Source: JBMNTU01 sp050945895
GTDB lineage: Bacteria > Bacillota > Clostridia > Christensenellales > Christensenellaceae
DNA length: 27,700 nucleotides
Reading direction: 5' to 3'
Assembly (NCBI GenBank): GCA_050945895.1
Contig: JBMNTU010000016.1
Coordinates: 1 to 27,700 of the forward strand
The position numbers were made by a program, and so were the translations under genes. Below the pieces are notes generated by a model. It searched no databases, was not told the origin of the DNA, and saw nothing but the letters and a program-made list of their open reading frames with translations. This document shows positions 13,882 to 22,496 of the stretch, one piece after another. Positions within the stretch are counted from its first letter, which is position 1. The number at the start of each line of letters is the position of its first letter.

Positions 13882-15189
13882 TTGGAACATTTAATTTTTC
13901 AAAAAGACATAGAATGCATGGGCCGAAAGGAAATGCAGGCGTTGCAGCTTGAGAGGCTGAAGCATACGGTGTTGTATGCTTACGAAAATGTGCCGCATTA
14001 TAAAAAAAAGTTTGACAGCATTGGGCTTAAGCCCGAGCATATAAAGTTGTTAAAAGACATACAAAAAATACCGCTTACAACAAAAGACGACCTGCGGGAG
14101 AATTATCCATATGATATGGTTGCGGTACCCATGAAAGATGTGGTGCGCGTACATGCGTCTTCCGGAACCACGGGCAATCCGACAGTAGTGGCATATACAA
14201 AAAATGACCTTGAAATGTGGTCGGATATTGTGGCGCGCGTTGTATATGCGGCGGGCGTACATCCGCACGATATTGCGCAGATTTCGTTTGGATACGGACT
14301 TTTTACCGGTGGATTTGGGCTGCATTACGGCCTGGAGAAAGCCGGGGTAACGGTGATCCCGATTTCCAGCGGCAATACCGAGCGCCAGCTAAAGATCATG
14401 CAGGACTTCCAGTCTACCGTGCTGATCAGCACACCGTCCTATGCACTTTATATGGGAGAAACCGCCCAGAAGCTGGGCGTGGATTTCGATAAGATGAAGC
14501 TGCGCATTGGGCTGTTTGGCGGAGAAGGCCACACAAAGGAAATGCAAAAGCAGATCGAGAAATATTTACATATACTGGACACCGAAAATTATGGTCTGTC
14601 CGAAGTGGTTGGGCCGGGCTATTCGGGCGAATGCTATATTCAGAACGGCATGCATATTGCGGAAGACCATTTTTATTCAGAGGTGATAGACCCGGATACC
14701 GGTGAAGTATTGCCCATTGGCGAAAAGGGAGAGCTTGTTATTACCAGTCTGACAAAAGAAGCGCTGCCTATTTTGCGTTACCGCACCAAAGACATTACGT
14801 CGCTGGACGACACGCCGTGCAAATGCGGGCGGACATCCATGCGTATGATGAAAACGTCTGGCCGGACGGACGACATGATGATTATTCGGGGCGTAAACGT
14901 ATTCCCGTCGCAGATCGAAGAGGTAATTATGGCGATGGAAGAGGTTGCCCCGCATTATGAAATCGTGCTTTATACGGAAAACCATCTGGATAAAATCGAG
15001 GTTAAAGTAGAAGTTGCAGACCCCGAGTTGGTTACAAGCTATGCGGCGCTGGAAGCGCTGGAAGAGCGGATCAAGCATAATATATACACAATGTTGAATA
15101 TGAATGTAAAGGTGACGCTGGTACAGCCGCAGTCGCTTGCAAGATTTGAAGGAAAGGCAAAACGCGTAACAGATATGCGTAAGATGTAG
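13882..15189 (+). CDS. paaK: Phenylacetate-CoA ligase family protein, first copy
   Basis: A 435-residue AMP-forming aryl-acid:CoA ligase of the PaaK family. It starts at TTG 13882 with CCGGGGG about 8 bases upstream, giving an N-terminus with the family block MGRKEMQALQLERLK; ATG 13918 would remove it. The AMP-binding loop is SSGTTGNP at residues 93-100. Further features are GLFGGEGHTKEMQ, the adenine-binding segment ENYGLSEVVGPG, YRTKDIT, a CKCGRT element, and the hinge GRTDDMMIIRGVNVFPSQIE typical of PaaK. The C-terminal domain carries the usual end with RFEGKAKRV. It would convert arylacetates (phenylacetate, indoleacetate) plus ATP and CoA into acyl-CoA, or recover ATP in reverse. It is the first gene of a run with iorA, iorB and a paralogue. 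Confidence 0.92.
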   Translation: MEHLIFQKDIECMGRKEMQALQLERLKHTVLYAYENVPHYKKKFDSIGLKPEHIKLLKDIQKIPLTTKDDLRENYPYDMVAVPMKDVVRVHASSGTTGNPTVVAYTKNDLEMWSDIVARVVYAAGVHPHDIAQISFGYGLFTGGFGLHYGLEKAGVTVIPISSGNTERQLKIMQDFQSTVLISTPSYALYMGETAQKLGVDFDKMKLRIGLFGGEGHTKEMQKQIEKYLHILDTENYGLSEVVGPGYSGECYIQNGMHIAEDHFYSEVIDPDTGEVLPIGEKGELVITSLTKEALPILRYRTKDITSLDDTPCKCGRTSMRMMKTSGRTDDMMIIRGVNVFPSQIEEVIMAMEEVAPHYEIVLYTENHLDKIEVKVEVADPELVTSYAALEALEERIKHNIYTMLNMNVKVTLVQPQSLARFEGKAKRVTDMRKM

Positions 15190-15199
15190 AGGATTGTAT

Positions 15200-16936
15200 A
15201 TGGAAAATAGAAAAATTATGCTGGGAAACGAGGCGTTTGCCCGCGGTGCTTACGAAGCAGGCGTTACGGTCGTGTCGTCCTATCCGGGAACGCCCAGCAC
15301 GGAAATCACGGAAAACATTGTAAAGTATGACGAAGTATATGCGGAATGGGCCCCCAACGAAAAGGTGGCGCTTGAGGTTGCGGCAGGCGCGAGCTTTGGC
15401 GGCGCGCGCGCGCTTTGCTGCATGAAACATGTTGGCCTCAATGTGGCGGCCGACCCGCTTTTTACGGCATCCTATACGGGCGTGAACGGAGGACTTGTTA
15501 TTGTTGTGGCGGACGACCCGGGAATGCATTCCAGCCAAAATGAGCAGGACTCGCGCTTTTATGCAAGAAGCGCGCATTTGCCCATGCTCGAGCCGTCTTC
15601 CAGTGCGGAAGCGCGGTCGTTTATCAAATTGGCATATACTATAAGCGAAAAATTCGATACGCCTGTGCTTGTTCGCTCTAATACGCGTATTTCTCATTCG
15701 AGAGGAATCGTTGAGATGGGCGAACGGCGAAATATGGGCGTAAAACCGTACGAAAAAAACATCCAGAAATATGTGATGATGCCCGGCATGGCAAAAGCAC
15801 GGCATGTTGTAGTGGAAAAACGCATGAACGACCTTGCAGAATATGCGGAAACGCTGCAGATAAACACGGTGGAATATAACGACAAAAAAATGGGTGTAAT
15901 AACCAGTGGAACCTGCTATAACTATGTAAAAGAAGCGCTGCCCGATGCCAGCGTTTTGAAGCTGGGGATGGTATATCCGCTGCCCCAAAAGCTGATTGCT
16001 GATTTTGCCAAAGAAGTGGAAACGCTTTATGTAATAGAAGAGCTTGAGCCGTTTATTGAAGACCAGGTAAAGGTAATAGGCATAGAGGTTAAGGGTAAAG
16101 AACTTTTCAGTGTACAGGGCGAATATTCTGTCAACCTAATCAAAGAAAAAATACTGGGTATAAAACAGACAACGGTTGACGTGGGAAGCCTTCCCAATAG
16201 GCCGCCCGTGCTGTGCCCGGGCTGTCCGCACCGTGCGGTATACTATTTGTTGAACCAGCTAAAGCTGACAGTAATGGGGGATATCGGCTGCTATACACTG
16301 GGGGCGTTTGCGCCGCTGAGCGCGCTCGATACAACGCTTTGCATGGGGGCATCCATTGGCATGGCGCATGGCATGGAAAAAGCACGCGGCAAGGATTTTG
16401 CAAAAAAACTGGTCAGTGTAATCGGGGACAGCACATTCATGCACTCCGGTCTTACAAGCCTGATTAACATGGTTTATAATGGGGCGACCTCTACGGTGCT
16501 TATACTCGACAATTCCACGACCGGTATGACCGGGCACCAAGACCATGCGGCAACAGGCAAAACTGCAAAGGGAGACCCTTCGCCGGCTGTCAATATTCCG
16601 GATTTGGTTCGGACAATTGGCGTAAAGCATGTACGTGTGCTGGATCCATTCGATTTGCGCGGCCTACGGGAAGCGCTTAAAGATGAGACAGAAAGGGAAG
16701 CGCTTTCCGTTATTATTACAAAGCGCCCATGTGTCCTGATAGATAAAACGGCCGTTCAGGATCCGTTTGTTGTTACGGACGACTGCAGAAATTGCGGAAG
16801 CTGTATGAAACTAGGCTGTCCGGCAATCATACAGGAGGAGAATGCCGTTCGTATCGATCAGACGCTGTGCATCGGCTGCGGACTGTGCATGGATGTTTGC
16901 CCGTTCTCCGCTATATCGGGAGGTGATGAGGCATGA
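15200..16936 (+). CDS. iorA: Indolepyruvate ferredoxin oxidoreductase, alpha subunit
   Basis: IorA is the thiamine-diphosphate and iron-sulfur subunit that decarboxylates aryl 2-oxoacids to aryl-acetyl-CoA and reduces ferredoxin. I use ATG 15200, spaced 6 bases after TAGAGGA, rather than the TTG at 15194. The 578 residues contain an N-terminal pyrimidine-binding domain (SSYPGTPSTEI, EWAPNEKVALEVAAG), the ThDP-binding domain (CPGCPHRAVYY, MGDIGCYTLG, VIGDSTFMHSG, LDNSTTGMTGHQDH), and a C-terminal two-cluster ferredoxin domain: C529/C532/C535/C539 and C557/C560/C563/C567. The length is normal for the family. It overlaps iorB by four bases, consistent with equal synthesis of the two subunits. 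Confidence 0.96.
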   Translation: MENRKIMLGNEAFARGAYEAGVTVVSSYPGTPSTEITENIVKYDEVYAEWAPNEKVALEVAAGASFGGARALCCMKHVGLNVAADPLFTASYTGVNGGLVIVVADDPGMHSSQNEQDSRFYARSAHLPMLEPSSSAEARSFIKLAYTISEKFDTPVLVRSNTRISHSRGIVEMGERRNMGVKPYEKNIQKYVMMPGMAKARHVVVEKRMNDLAEYAETLQINTVEYNDKKMGVITSGTCYNYVKEALPDASVLKLGMVYPLPQKLIADFAKEVETLYVIEELEPFIEDQVKVIGIEVKGKELFSVQGEYSVNLIKEKILGIKQTTVDVGSLPNRPPVLCPGCPHRAVYYLLNQLKLTVMGDIGCYTLGAFAPLSALDTTLCMGASIGMAHGMEKARGKDFAKKLVSVIGDSTFMHSGLTSLINMVYNGATSTVLILDNSTTGMTGHQDHAATGKTAKGDPSPAVNIPDLVRTIGVKHVRVLDPFDLRGLREALKDETEREALSVIITKRPCVLIDKTAVQDPFVVTDDCRNCGSCMKLGCPAIIQEENAVRIDQTLCIGCGLCMDVCPFSAISGGDEA

Positions 16937-17511
16937 AAAATATATTGATCGCCGGTGTTGGAGGGCAGGGAACGCTTTTGGCCAGCATGGTTTTTGGTCA
17001 GGTTGCGCTGGAGCTGGGGTACGACTTAAAGCTTTCCGAAGTGCATGGCATGGCGCAGCGCGGCGGCAGCGTTATAACATACGTTCGAATGGGTGACGAA
17101 GGAGAGACGGTATACTCTCCGGTTATTGACGAAGGCGGGGCCGATATCCTGCTGGCGTTCGAACGCTTGGAGGCGCTCAGGTGGCTGCCATACCTAAAAC
17201 CGGACGGAAAAGTTTTTATGAATACGCAGGAGGTGTTGCCCATGCCGGTTATTACTGGTGCGGCGCAATATCCGGAAAACGTCGAACAAACGATTTTGCG
17301 GCAGTTTACAGACGCTGTGTTTATTGATGCGCTTGCTATTGCAAAAGAAGCAGGAAATGTGCGCGCCGTCAATACGGTATTGATCGGTGTGCTTGCAAGC
17401 CAGCTTTCCATCGATAAAGACGTTTGGGTCCGTGCTATTCGTGCAGTCGTAAAGCCGCAGTTTGCAGACTTAAACGAAAAAGCGTTTTTGATGGGCTATA
17501 ACTACAGGTAG
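16933..17511 (+). CDS. iorB: Indolepyruvate ferredoxin oxidoreductase, beta subunit
   Basis: IorB is the gamma-domain partner of IorA, 192 residues. The hallmark N-terminus is ILIAGVGGQGTLLAS, followed by SEVHGMAQRGGSV, conserved in the pyruvate/ketoacid ferredoxin oxidoreductase gamma domain, which forms part of the CoA-dependent active assembly. VNTVLIGVLAS is also conserved. The ATG overlaps the iorA stop (ATGA at 16933-16936). The second PaaK gene begins 17 bases after its stop, so all are likely on one transcript. Confidence 0.95.
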   Translation: MKNILIAGVGGQGTLLASMVFGQVALELGYDLKLSEVHGMAQRGGSVITYVRMGDEGETVYSPVIDEGGADILLAFERLEALRWLPYLKPDGKVFMNTQEVLPMPVITGAAQYPENVEQTILRQFTDAVFIDALAIAKEAGNVRAVNTVLIGVLASQLSIDKDVWVRAIRAVVKPQFADLNEKAFLMGYNYR

Positions 17512-17528
17512 AAACAGGGAGAACCGGA

Positions 17529-18824
17529 ATGTGGAATATGACAGCAGAAACCATGCCACGCGACCAATTGCGCGAATTGCAAACGCGCAGGCTGGTCAAG
17601 CTCGTATATAAGGTATACCAGAACGTGCCGTTTTATAGGGAAAAAATGCAAAAAGCCGGCATTAGCCCGGAGGATATCAGAGATATCGGCGATATAAAGC
17701 ATTTGCCCTTTACAACGAAGGACGACCTGCGGGACGCATATCCATATAAAATGTTTGCGGCGCCGCTTTCCGATATCGTGCGCATTCATGCATCTTCGGG
17801 CACAACGGGAAAACCGACGGTGGTTGGGTATACACAAAACGACATCAGTATGTGGGCGGAGTGTGCGGCGCGGTCGCTTGCAATGGCGGGCGGAAGCAAA
17901 AAATCGATCGTACAGGTGTCTTATGGCTATGGTCTTTTTACCGGCGGATTGGGAATGCACTACGGTGCGGAAAAAATGGGAGCCTCCGTTATTCCGACCT
18001 CCGGAGGCAATACCAGCAGGCAAATTATGGTAATGAAGGATTTTGGTTCGACCATCCTTTGCTGTACGCCTTCTTACGCGCTGTATCTTGCGGAGACGAT
18101 GCGAGAGATGGGTATTAGCCCGGCAGAAATGAGCCTGAAGGCAGGAATCATGGGCGCGGAACCGTGGACAGAGGAAATGCGCAGAGAAATTGAAACAGGC
18201 TTAAACATAAAGGTGCATGATATATATGGCCTGAGCGAAATTGCAGGCCCGGGCGTGTCGTGTGAATGCGAGGTGCAGCAGGGCATGCATATACAAGAAG
18301 ATATGTTCTATCCGGAGATTATTGAACCGGAAACACTGGAGGTTTTGGATTACGGAGAAAAAGGCGAGATTGTCTTTACGACATTGAACAAAGAAGGTAT
18401 TCCATTGATTCGCTACCGTACGCGCGATATTACCATGCTGAATGATAAAAAATGCGAGTGTGGACGAACGTTTGTTAGGATGAATCGCTTGCTGGGCCGT
18501 TCGGATGATATGCTTATTATTCGCGGCGTAAACGTATTCCCGTCGCAAATCGAAAGCGTACTTGTCAAATACGAAGGCATTGCGCCATATTATATGATTA
18601 TTGTATCCAGAGAGGACAATATCGACGTTTTGGAAATTCAGGTAGAATTCTCGACGGAGCTGTTTTCGGACGAAGTACGCCATATGGAAGAGCTGCAGCA
18701 TAAAATAGTTTCGGAGCTGCAAAGTGTTCTCAACATTAACGCAAAACTGACTTTCGTAGAGCCAAAATCTCTTCCCAGAAGTGAAGGCAAGAGTCAGCAC
18801 GTAATCGATAAACGGAATTTATAG
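17529..18824 (+). CDS. paaK: Phenylacetate-CoA ligase family protein, second copy
   Basis: A 431-residue paralogue of the ligase at 13882, on the other side of iorAB. It has ETMPRDQLRELQTRRL at the N-terminus, SSGTTGKPTVV as the AMP loop, HDIYGLSEIAGPG, YRTRDIT, CECGRT, and GRSDDMLIIRGVNVFPSQIE as hinge. Both copies keep all catalytic blocks, so neither looks decayed, yet they differ throughout, indicating old duplication rather than recent copying. They may have different aryl substrates (phenylacetate, 4-hydroxyphenylacetate, indoleacetate) or form a mixed oligomer. The start ATG 17529 follows an AGGGAG-type site. Confidence 0.93.
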   Translation: MWNMTAETMPRDQLRELQTRRLVKLVYKVYQNVPFYREKMQKAGISPEDIRDIGDIKHLPFTTKDDLRDAYPYKMFAAPLSDIVRIHASSGTTGKPTVVGYTQNDISMWAECAARSLAMAGGSKKSIVQVSYGYGLFTGGLGMHYGAEKMGASVIPTSGGNTSRQIMVMKDFGSTILCCTPSYALYLAETMREMGISPAEMSLKAGIMGAEPWTEEMRREIETGLNIKVHDIYGLSEIAGPGVSCECEVQQGMHIQEDMFYPEIIEPETLEVLDYGEKGEIVFTTLNKEGIPLIRYRTRDITMLNDKKCECGRTFVRMNRLLGRSDDMLIIRGVNVFPSQIESVLVKYEGIAPYYMIIVSREDNIDVLEIQVEFSTELFSDEVRHMEELQHKIVSELQSVLNINAKLTFVEPKSLPRSEGKSQHVIDKRNL

Positions 18825-18846
18825 AATAAGCGAGGATATGCAAGCT

Positions 18847-19278
18847 ATGAAAATCAAACAGATTTCGGTATTTGTAGAAAACAGAAAAGGTACGCTTTAC
18901 AAGCTGTCCAAGGCGCTTTCGGACAACAATATTGATTTGAAGGCGCTAAGCATTGCGGATACATCCAAATTCGGAATTATGCGCTGTATTGTAAACAATG
19001 CGGAGGAAGCGCTTGAAGTAATCAAAAATGCAAACTTTACAGCGAATATTACCGAGGTATTGGCGGTTGAAGTAGCAGATAAGCCGGGCGGGCTTGCGTT
19101 GGTGCTGGAGGTGCTGGACAAAGAGGATATCAATGTGGAGTATTTGTATTCGTTTGTCCGCTCCAACTGTGACGGGGCGCTTATAATATTGCGTGTAGAG
19201 GAAGTAGAGCGCGCGATCGAGGCATTTGAAAAGAGCAATTTAAAAATACTTACAAATGAAGAAGTGACGGAGATATAA
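18847..19278 (+). CDS. Tandem ACT-domain protein
   Basis: A small protein of 143 residues made of two ACT domains: residues 1-68 (MKIKQISVFVENRKGTLYKL then ALSIADTSKFGIMRCIV) and 69-143 (VLAVEVADKPGGLALVLEVL then VEYLYSFVRS). ACT domains bind amino acids or related ligands at dimer interfaces. There is no enzyme domain. Such stand-alone two-ACT proteins are often encoded next to PaaK and ketoacid oxidoreductase genes, and a role in sensing an aromatic amino acid or aryl acid is an inference from that context. ATG 18847 lies 11 bases after GAGGA; the alternative ATG 18838 would be only one base from that site, so I prefer 18847. Confidence 0.87.
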   Translation: MKIKQISVFVENRKGTLYKLSKALSDNNIDLKALSIADTSKFGIMRCIVNNAEEALEVIKNANFTANITEVLAVEVADKPGGLALVLEVLDKEDINVEYLYSFVRSNCDGALIILRVEEVERAIEAFEKSNLKILTNEEVTEI

Positions 19279-19281
19279 CAG

Positions 19282-20412
19282 TTGTTCAGAAAAACATATG
19301 TTCAAGTCAACTTGGAAAACATCAAAGAAAATATAGCACGCATTGGGAGGAATCTGCCGGAAAGCTGCGGGATTATTGCAGTGGTGAAAGCGAATGCATA
19401 TGGCCATGGCGCTGTATGGGTGTCGCAGGCGGCGCTTGAGGCGGGCGCATGTGCGCTTGCGGTTGCATTGCCCGAAGAAGCAGTGGAGCTTCGGGAAGCG
19501 GGTATTACTTGCCCGATCCTTGTAATGACGCACGCAAACCCCGAACAATTGGTGGTGTCTTGCCTGCTCGATTTAGAGCAGGGCGTTTCCGAACCGGAAG
19601 ATATTCTTTTTCTCAACGAATTGGCTGCGCGGGAAAACAAAAAGCTGAACGTGCACTTAAAGGTAGACACGGGCATGGGCCGTATTGGAATTCGTTCGTT
19701 GGAAGAGCTGCACGATATGCTGGAAGCGTTCAATAACTGCCCTAACATTTGTTTCAAAGGCGTTTTCACACATTTTTCCTGTAGTGACGACGCGGATAAC
19801 CACTATACCAGGCGGCAGGCGGAGCATTTCGAAACATACCTTGCGGAAATCCACGCAGCCGGGTACAAGCCAGAAATTCACGCGGCAAACAGCGCGAGCT
19901 CCATAGACATGCCCCAATATGCTTACGACATGGTCCGGCTTGGAATTTCGATGTATGGTTACTACCCGTCGCAGGATATGGAAAAAAAGGTCGAGCTTTT
20001 GCCCGCAATGGAGGTTGTTGCAGAAATATCGGCCGTAAAAACGGTACCTGCTGGCGAAAGCATCGGTTATGGAGCAACATATAAAACTGACAAGGAAACC
20101 CGAGTTGCAACAGTGCAGATCGGGTATGGGGACGGATACCCGCGCCTGCTTTCCAACAAGGGGAGTATGCTTGTAGAAAACGACGGCAGCGCACATGAAG
20201 CGCCTATCATTGGCAGGGTATGTATGGACCAGACAATGATTGATATTACCGGGTTGCATGACATAAAAATCGGCGACCGCGCTGTTGTAATGGGAACACT
20301 CCACGATAAATGTATTACTGCGGAAGATATCGCGAAATGGGCAGACACGATTTCGTATGAGATTGTACTTGGTTTTTCGTCGCGGGTTCCGCGTGTACAC
20401 GAAAGTGAATAA
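19282..20412 (+). CDS. alr: Alanine racemase
   Basis: A PLP-dependent racemase converting L- to D-alanine for peptidoglycan. It has 376 residues, normal for Alr. The PLP lysine is Lys36 in AVVKANAYGHG. HLKVDTGMGRIG, THFSCSDD, the AANSAS segment and VRLGISMYGYYP are typical of the N-terminal barrel. The C-terminal domain holds the catalytic tyrosine in SIGYGATYK, then GYGDGYPR and GRVCMDQTMID. It starts at TTG 19282, four bases after the ACT gene stop; no in-frame ATG keeps the conserved N-terminus (YVQVNLENIKENI). It marks a change from catabolic to housekeeping genes. Confidence 0.95.
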   Translation: MFRKTYVQVNLENIKENIARIGRNLPESCGIIAVVKANAYGHGAVWVSQAALEAGACALAVALPEEAVELREAGITCPILVMTHANPEQLVVSCLLDLEQGVSEPEDILFLNELAARENKKLNVHLKVDTGMGRIGIRSLEELHDMLEAFNNCPNICFKGVFTHFSCSDDADNHYTRRQAEHFETYLAEIHAAGYKPEIHAANSASSIDMPQYAYDMVRLGISMYGYYPSQDMEKKVELLPAMEVVAEISAVKTVPAGESIGYGATYKTDKETRVATVQIGYGDGYPRLLSNKGSMLVENDGSAHEAPIIGRVCMDQTMIDITGLHDIKIGDRAVVMGTLHDKCITAEDIAKWADTISYEIVLGFSSRVPRVHESE

Positions 20413-20439
20413 AATATTTTAAGGATAGATAAAACGAGA

Positions 20440-20991
20440 ATGGAAAAAGAAAAATTACGGGAATTACTGCTTGTAAAAAGGCGGGAGCTGACGTCTAAGT
20501 ATATTGATGATGCATCAGGACGGATCTACGAACGGACAATTGCGCTCAAAGAGGTTATTGATGCCAAAAACGTATTGATTTACAGCAATTTTGATAACGA
20601 AGTAAAGACGGGAAACCTTACCGGGTGGCTTCTATTTAAAGGCAAGACGGTGGCGTTACCAGTTGTGCAGGAAAATGATATGTTGGCTGTCAATATAAAA
20701 AGTGCGCCGCTTGAAATGAGCGGGTTTGGCGTGGCGCAGCCAAAGCTGGATGCGGCCGAGATCGTTGCGCCCGATACGCTTGATATTATTATTGTGCCGG
20801 GCATTGGGTTTGACAGAAATAAAAATCGTTTGGGGTTTGGCCGTGGTTACTATGACATATTTCTGAAGCGAGCTCCAAAAGCAAAAAAAATTGCGCTGGC
20901 ATACGATTTTCAGATTGCAGACGAAATAGAAGCAGCCAGCCATGACGTTAAGATGGATATGATTATTACGCCAGACGAAATTATAAAATGA
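20440..20991 (+). CDS. 5-formyltetrahydrofolate cyclo-ligase
   Basis: A 183-residue methenyltetrahydrofolate synthetase (YgfA/MTHFS family), which uses ATP to convert 5-formyl-THF to 5,10-methenyl-THF. The N-terminal helix ELLLVKRRELTSKYIDDASGRI carries the conserved basic pattern, and the diagnostic block VPGIGFDRNKNRLGFGRGYYD spans the ATP-binding loop. The C-terminus ends with MDMIITPDEIIK, as usual. The ribosome binding site is weak (AAGGA about 14 bases upstream). It overlaps rsmD by four bases. Confidence 0.93.
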   Translation: MEKEKLRELLLVKRRELTSKYIDDASGRIYERTIALKEVIDAKNVLIYSNFDNEVKTGNLTGWLLFKGKTVALPVVQENDMLAVNIKSAPLEMSGFGVAQPKLDAAEIVAPDTLDIIIVPGIGFDRNKNRLGFGRGYYDIFLKRAPKAKKIALAYDFQIADEIEAASHDVKMDMIITPDEIIK

Positions 20992-21539
20992 GGATAGTTG
21001 CCGGAGAAAAACGCGGGATGACGCTGCTTGCTCCAGATGGTTTGGATACACGGCCGACAACAGACCGTGTGAAAGAAGCGCTTTTTTCCGTAATTCAATT
21101 CGAAGTTGCAGGAAAAACGGTACTCGATCTTTTTGCCGGAAGCGGCGCGCTTGGCATAGAGGCGCTTTCCCGCGGGGCAGGCGAAGCGGTATTTATCGAT
21201 ATGGATAACCGCACCATAGAAATCATCCGGAAAAATCTTAAAAAAGCCGGATTTACAGATAAAGCAACAATTATAAAAGAAAATTACGTTGATGCAATAA
21301 AATTATTCCAAAATACGCATAAATTTGATATAGTATTTGTGGACCCACCATATAAGAGCGATTATTACGCGCATGCACTGATGCTTTTGGCCAATGAGGG
21401 AGCGCTGCATAAAAATTCCGTTGTTATTGCGGAAGGCGAAGAGCCGTTGCAGCCGGGCAATTGGCCGTATAAAATAAGGAAAAGCAAAAGATATGGCAAA
21501 ACTTTCCTGACGTTTTTGTCGTATGAGGGAATAGAATGA
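20988..21539 (+). CDS. rsmD: 16S rRNA (guanine-966-N2)-methyltransferase RsmD
   Basis: RsmD methylates G966 of 16S rRNA using S-adenosylmethionine; 183 residues, normal length. The start MRIVAGEKRG matches the family (xRIIxGxxRG). TRPTTDRVKEALFS is a conserved family block, VLDLFAGSGALGIEALSRGA forms the SAM-binding motif, and DIVFVDPPY contains the N6/N2-methyltransferase DPPY catalytic motif. It is joined to its neighbours by ATGA overlaps at both ends; rsmD-coaD is a widely conserved pair. Confidence 0.95.
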   Translation: MRIVAGEKRGMTLLAPDGLDTRPTTDRVKEALFSVIQFEVAGKTVLDLFAGSGALGIEALSRGAGEAVFIDMDNRTIEIIRKNLKKAGFTDKATIIKENYVDAIKLFQNTHKFDIVFVDPPYKSDYYAHALMLLANEGALHKNSVVIAEGEEPLQPGNWPYKIRKSKRYGKTFLTFLSYEGIE

Positions 21540-22015
21540 ACAGTTGCGTTTACTCAGGAAGCTTTGATCCAATTACCAAAGGACATTTGGATATTATAAA
21601 AAGAGCGAATGAAATTTTTCCGAAGGTTTATGTTGCAGTTTTGAATAATATGCAGAAGCGCTATATGTTCGATATGGACATGCGCATCCGCATGGTGGAA
21701 AAAACAGTTGCCGCACTACCAGGGGTAGAGGTAGTGAGCTCGGATGGCCTGCTGGTCGACTTACTGGAAAAGCTGGGAACAAAAGTCATTGTCCGCGGGC
21801 TTCGAACTGGCGCAGACCTAGAGCTGGAGCAGCAGCTTGCTGTAGTCAACAACCAGCTTTTGAGCGGCGTTGAAACAGTTGTTTTGTTGTCGCGGCCGCA
21901 AACACAATATGTAAATTCAAGCATTGTCAGGGAATTGATTACTTATCATGCAGATATTACCCAATATGTACCCGAAGAAATATTGCATATGCTTAATGGA
22001 GGAGAAGGAGTATGA
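21536..22015 (+). CDS. coaD: Phosphopantetheine adenylyltransferase
   Basis: CoaD makes dephospho-CoA from 4'-phosphopantetheine and ATP; 159 residues, typical. YSGSFDPITKGHLDII carries the TxGH-type nucleotidyltransferase motif, and further conserved blocks are KVIVRGLRTGADLELEQQLA and a VNSSIVRELI motif near the C-terminus. It overlaps rsmD (ATGA 21536-21539) and the next gene (22012-22015). Confidence 0.96.
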   Translation: MNSCVYSGSFDPITKGHLDIIKRANEIFPKVYVAVLNNMQKRYMFDMDMRIRMVEKTVAALPGVEVVSSDGLLVDLLEKLGTKVIVRGLRTGADLELEQQLAVVNNQLLSGVETVVLLSRPQTQYVNSSIVRELITYHADITQYVPEEILHMLNGGEGV

Positions 22016-22482
22016 AAGTCTTAGAGCTGATCGATGAGATTTTGGACGAAATAGAACAGAGTAGAAAAGGCTTATTTACGAATAAAAAAACGATAGATGT
22101 AGATTTTGTGCTGGAAATACTGGAAGAAATAAAAGAAGCGCTGCCGCAGGATGTTTTATATGCCCAAGAAGTGCTGGACAAAGAAAAAGATATTGTAGTG
22201 GAAGCGCAGGAGGAAGCTACGAATATCATGGATCATGCAGACAAGCAGCTAAACAAAATGATCGAAGAGCATAAGGTTACCCAGCTTGCATACGAAAAAG
22301 CCAACCGCATTGTGGATGCCGCACAAAAACAAAGCTACGAGCTGCGCGTAAACGCAAATAATTATGCGGTAGAGGTGCTGGAAGACGTTTCCTCTTACTT
22401 AGGCGAATATATCGACATCATCCGCGAAAACCAGTCCAATTTTATAAACCGAAAAAACAAAGACCAGGCGGAATTTGAATAA
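22012..22482 (+). CDS. Coiled-coil protein linked to coaD (often labelled ATPase or ATP-synthase-B-like)
   Basis: A 156-residue, strongly charged helical protein without catalytic motifs. After a variable first 60 residues it is a long Glu/Ala/Lys-rich coiled coil (AQEEATNIMDHADKQLNKMIEE, with AYEKANRIVDAAQKQSYELR) that resembles F0F1 subunit b or DivIVA stalks by composition, followed by VLEDVSSYLGEYIDIIRENQ. No membrane anchor is visible. Proteins of this kind sit downstream of coaD in many Clostridia; a role in scaffold or cell-envelope organisation is only a guess. It overlaps coaD by four bases (ATGA) and ends 14 bases before the convergent tmcAL. Confidence 0.75.
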   Translation: MKVLELIDEILDEIEQSRKGLFTNKKTIDVDFVLEILEEIKEALPQDVLYAQEVLDKEKDIVVEAQEEATNIMDHADKQLNKMIEEHKVTQLAYEKANRIVDAAQKQSYELRVNANNYAVEVLEDVSSYLGEYIDIIRENQSNFINRKNKDQAEFE

Positions 22483-22496
22483 GCAACCCGCCGCAG

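Noticed and set aside
15071..15988. Minus-strand frame of 305 codons opposite iorA
   Set aside because: Composition is His/Arg-rich shadow of IorA codons, with no motif or start signal.
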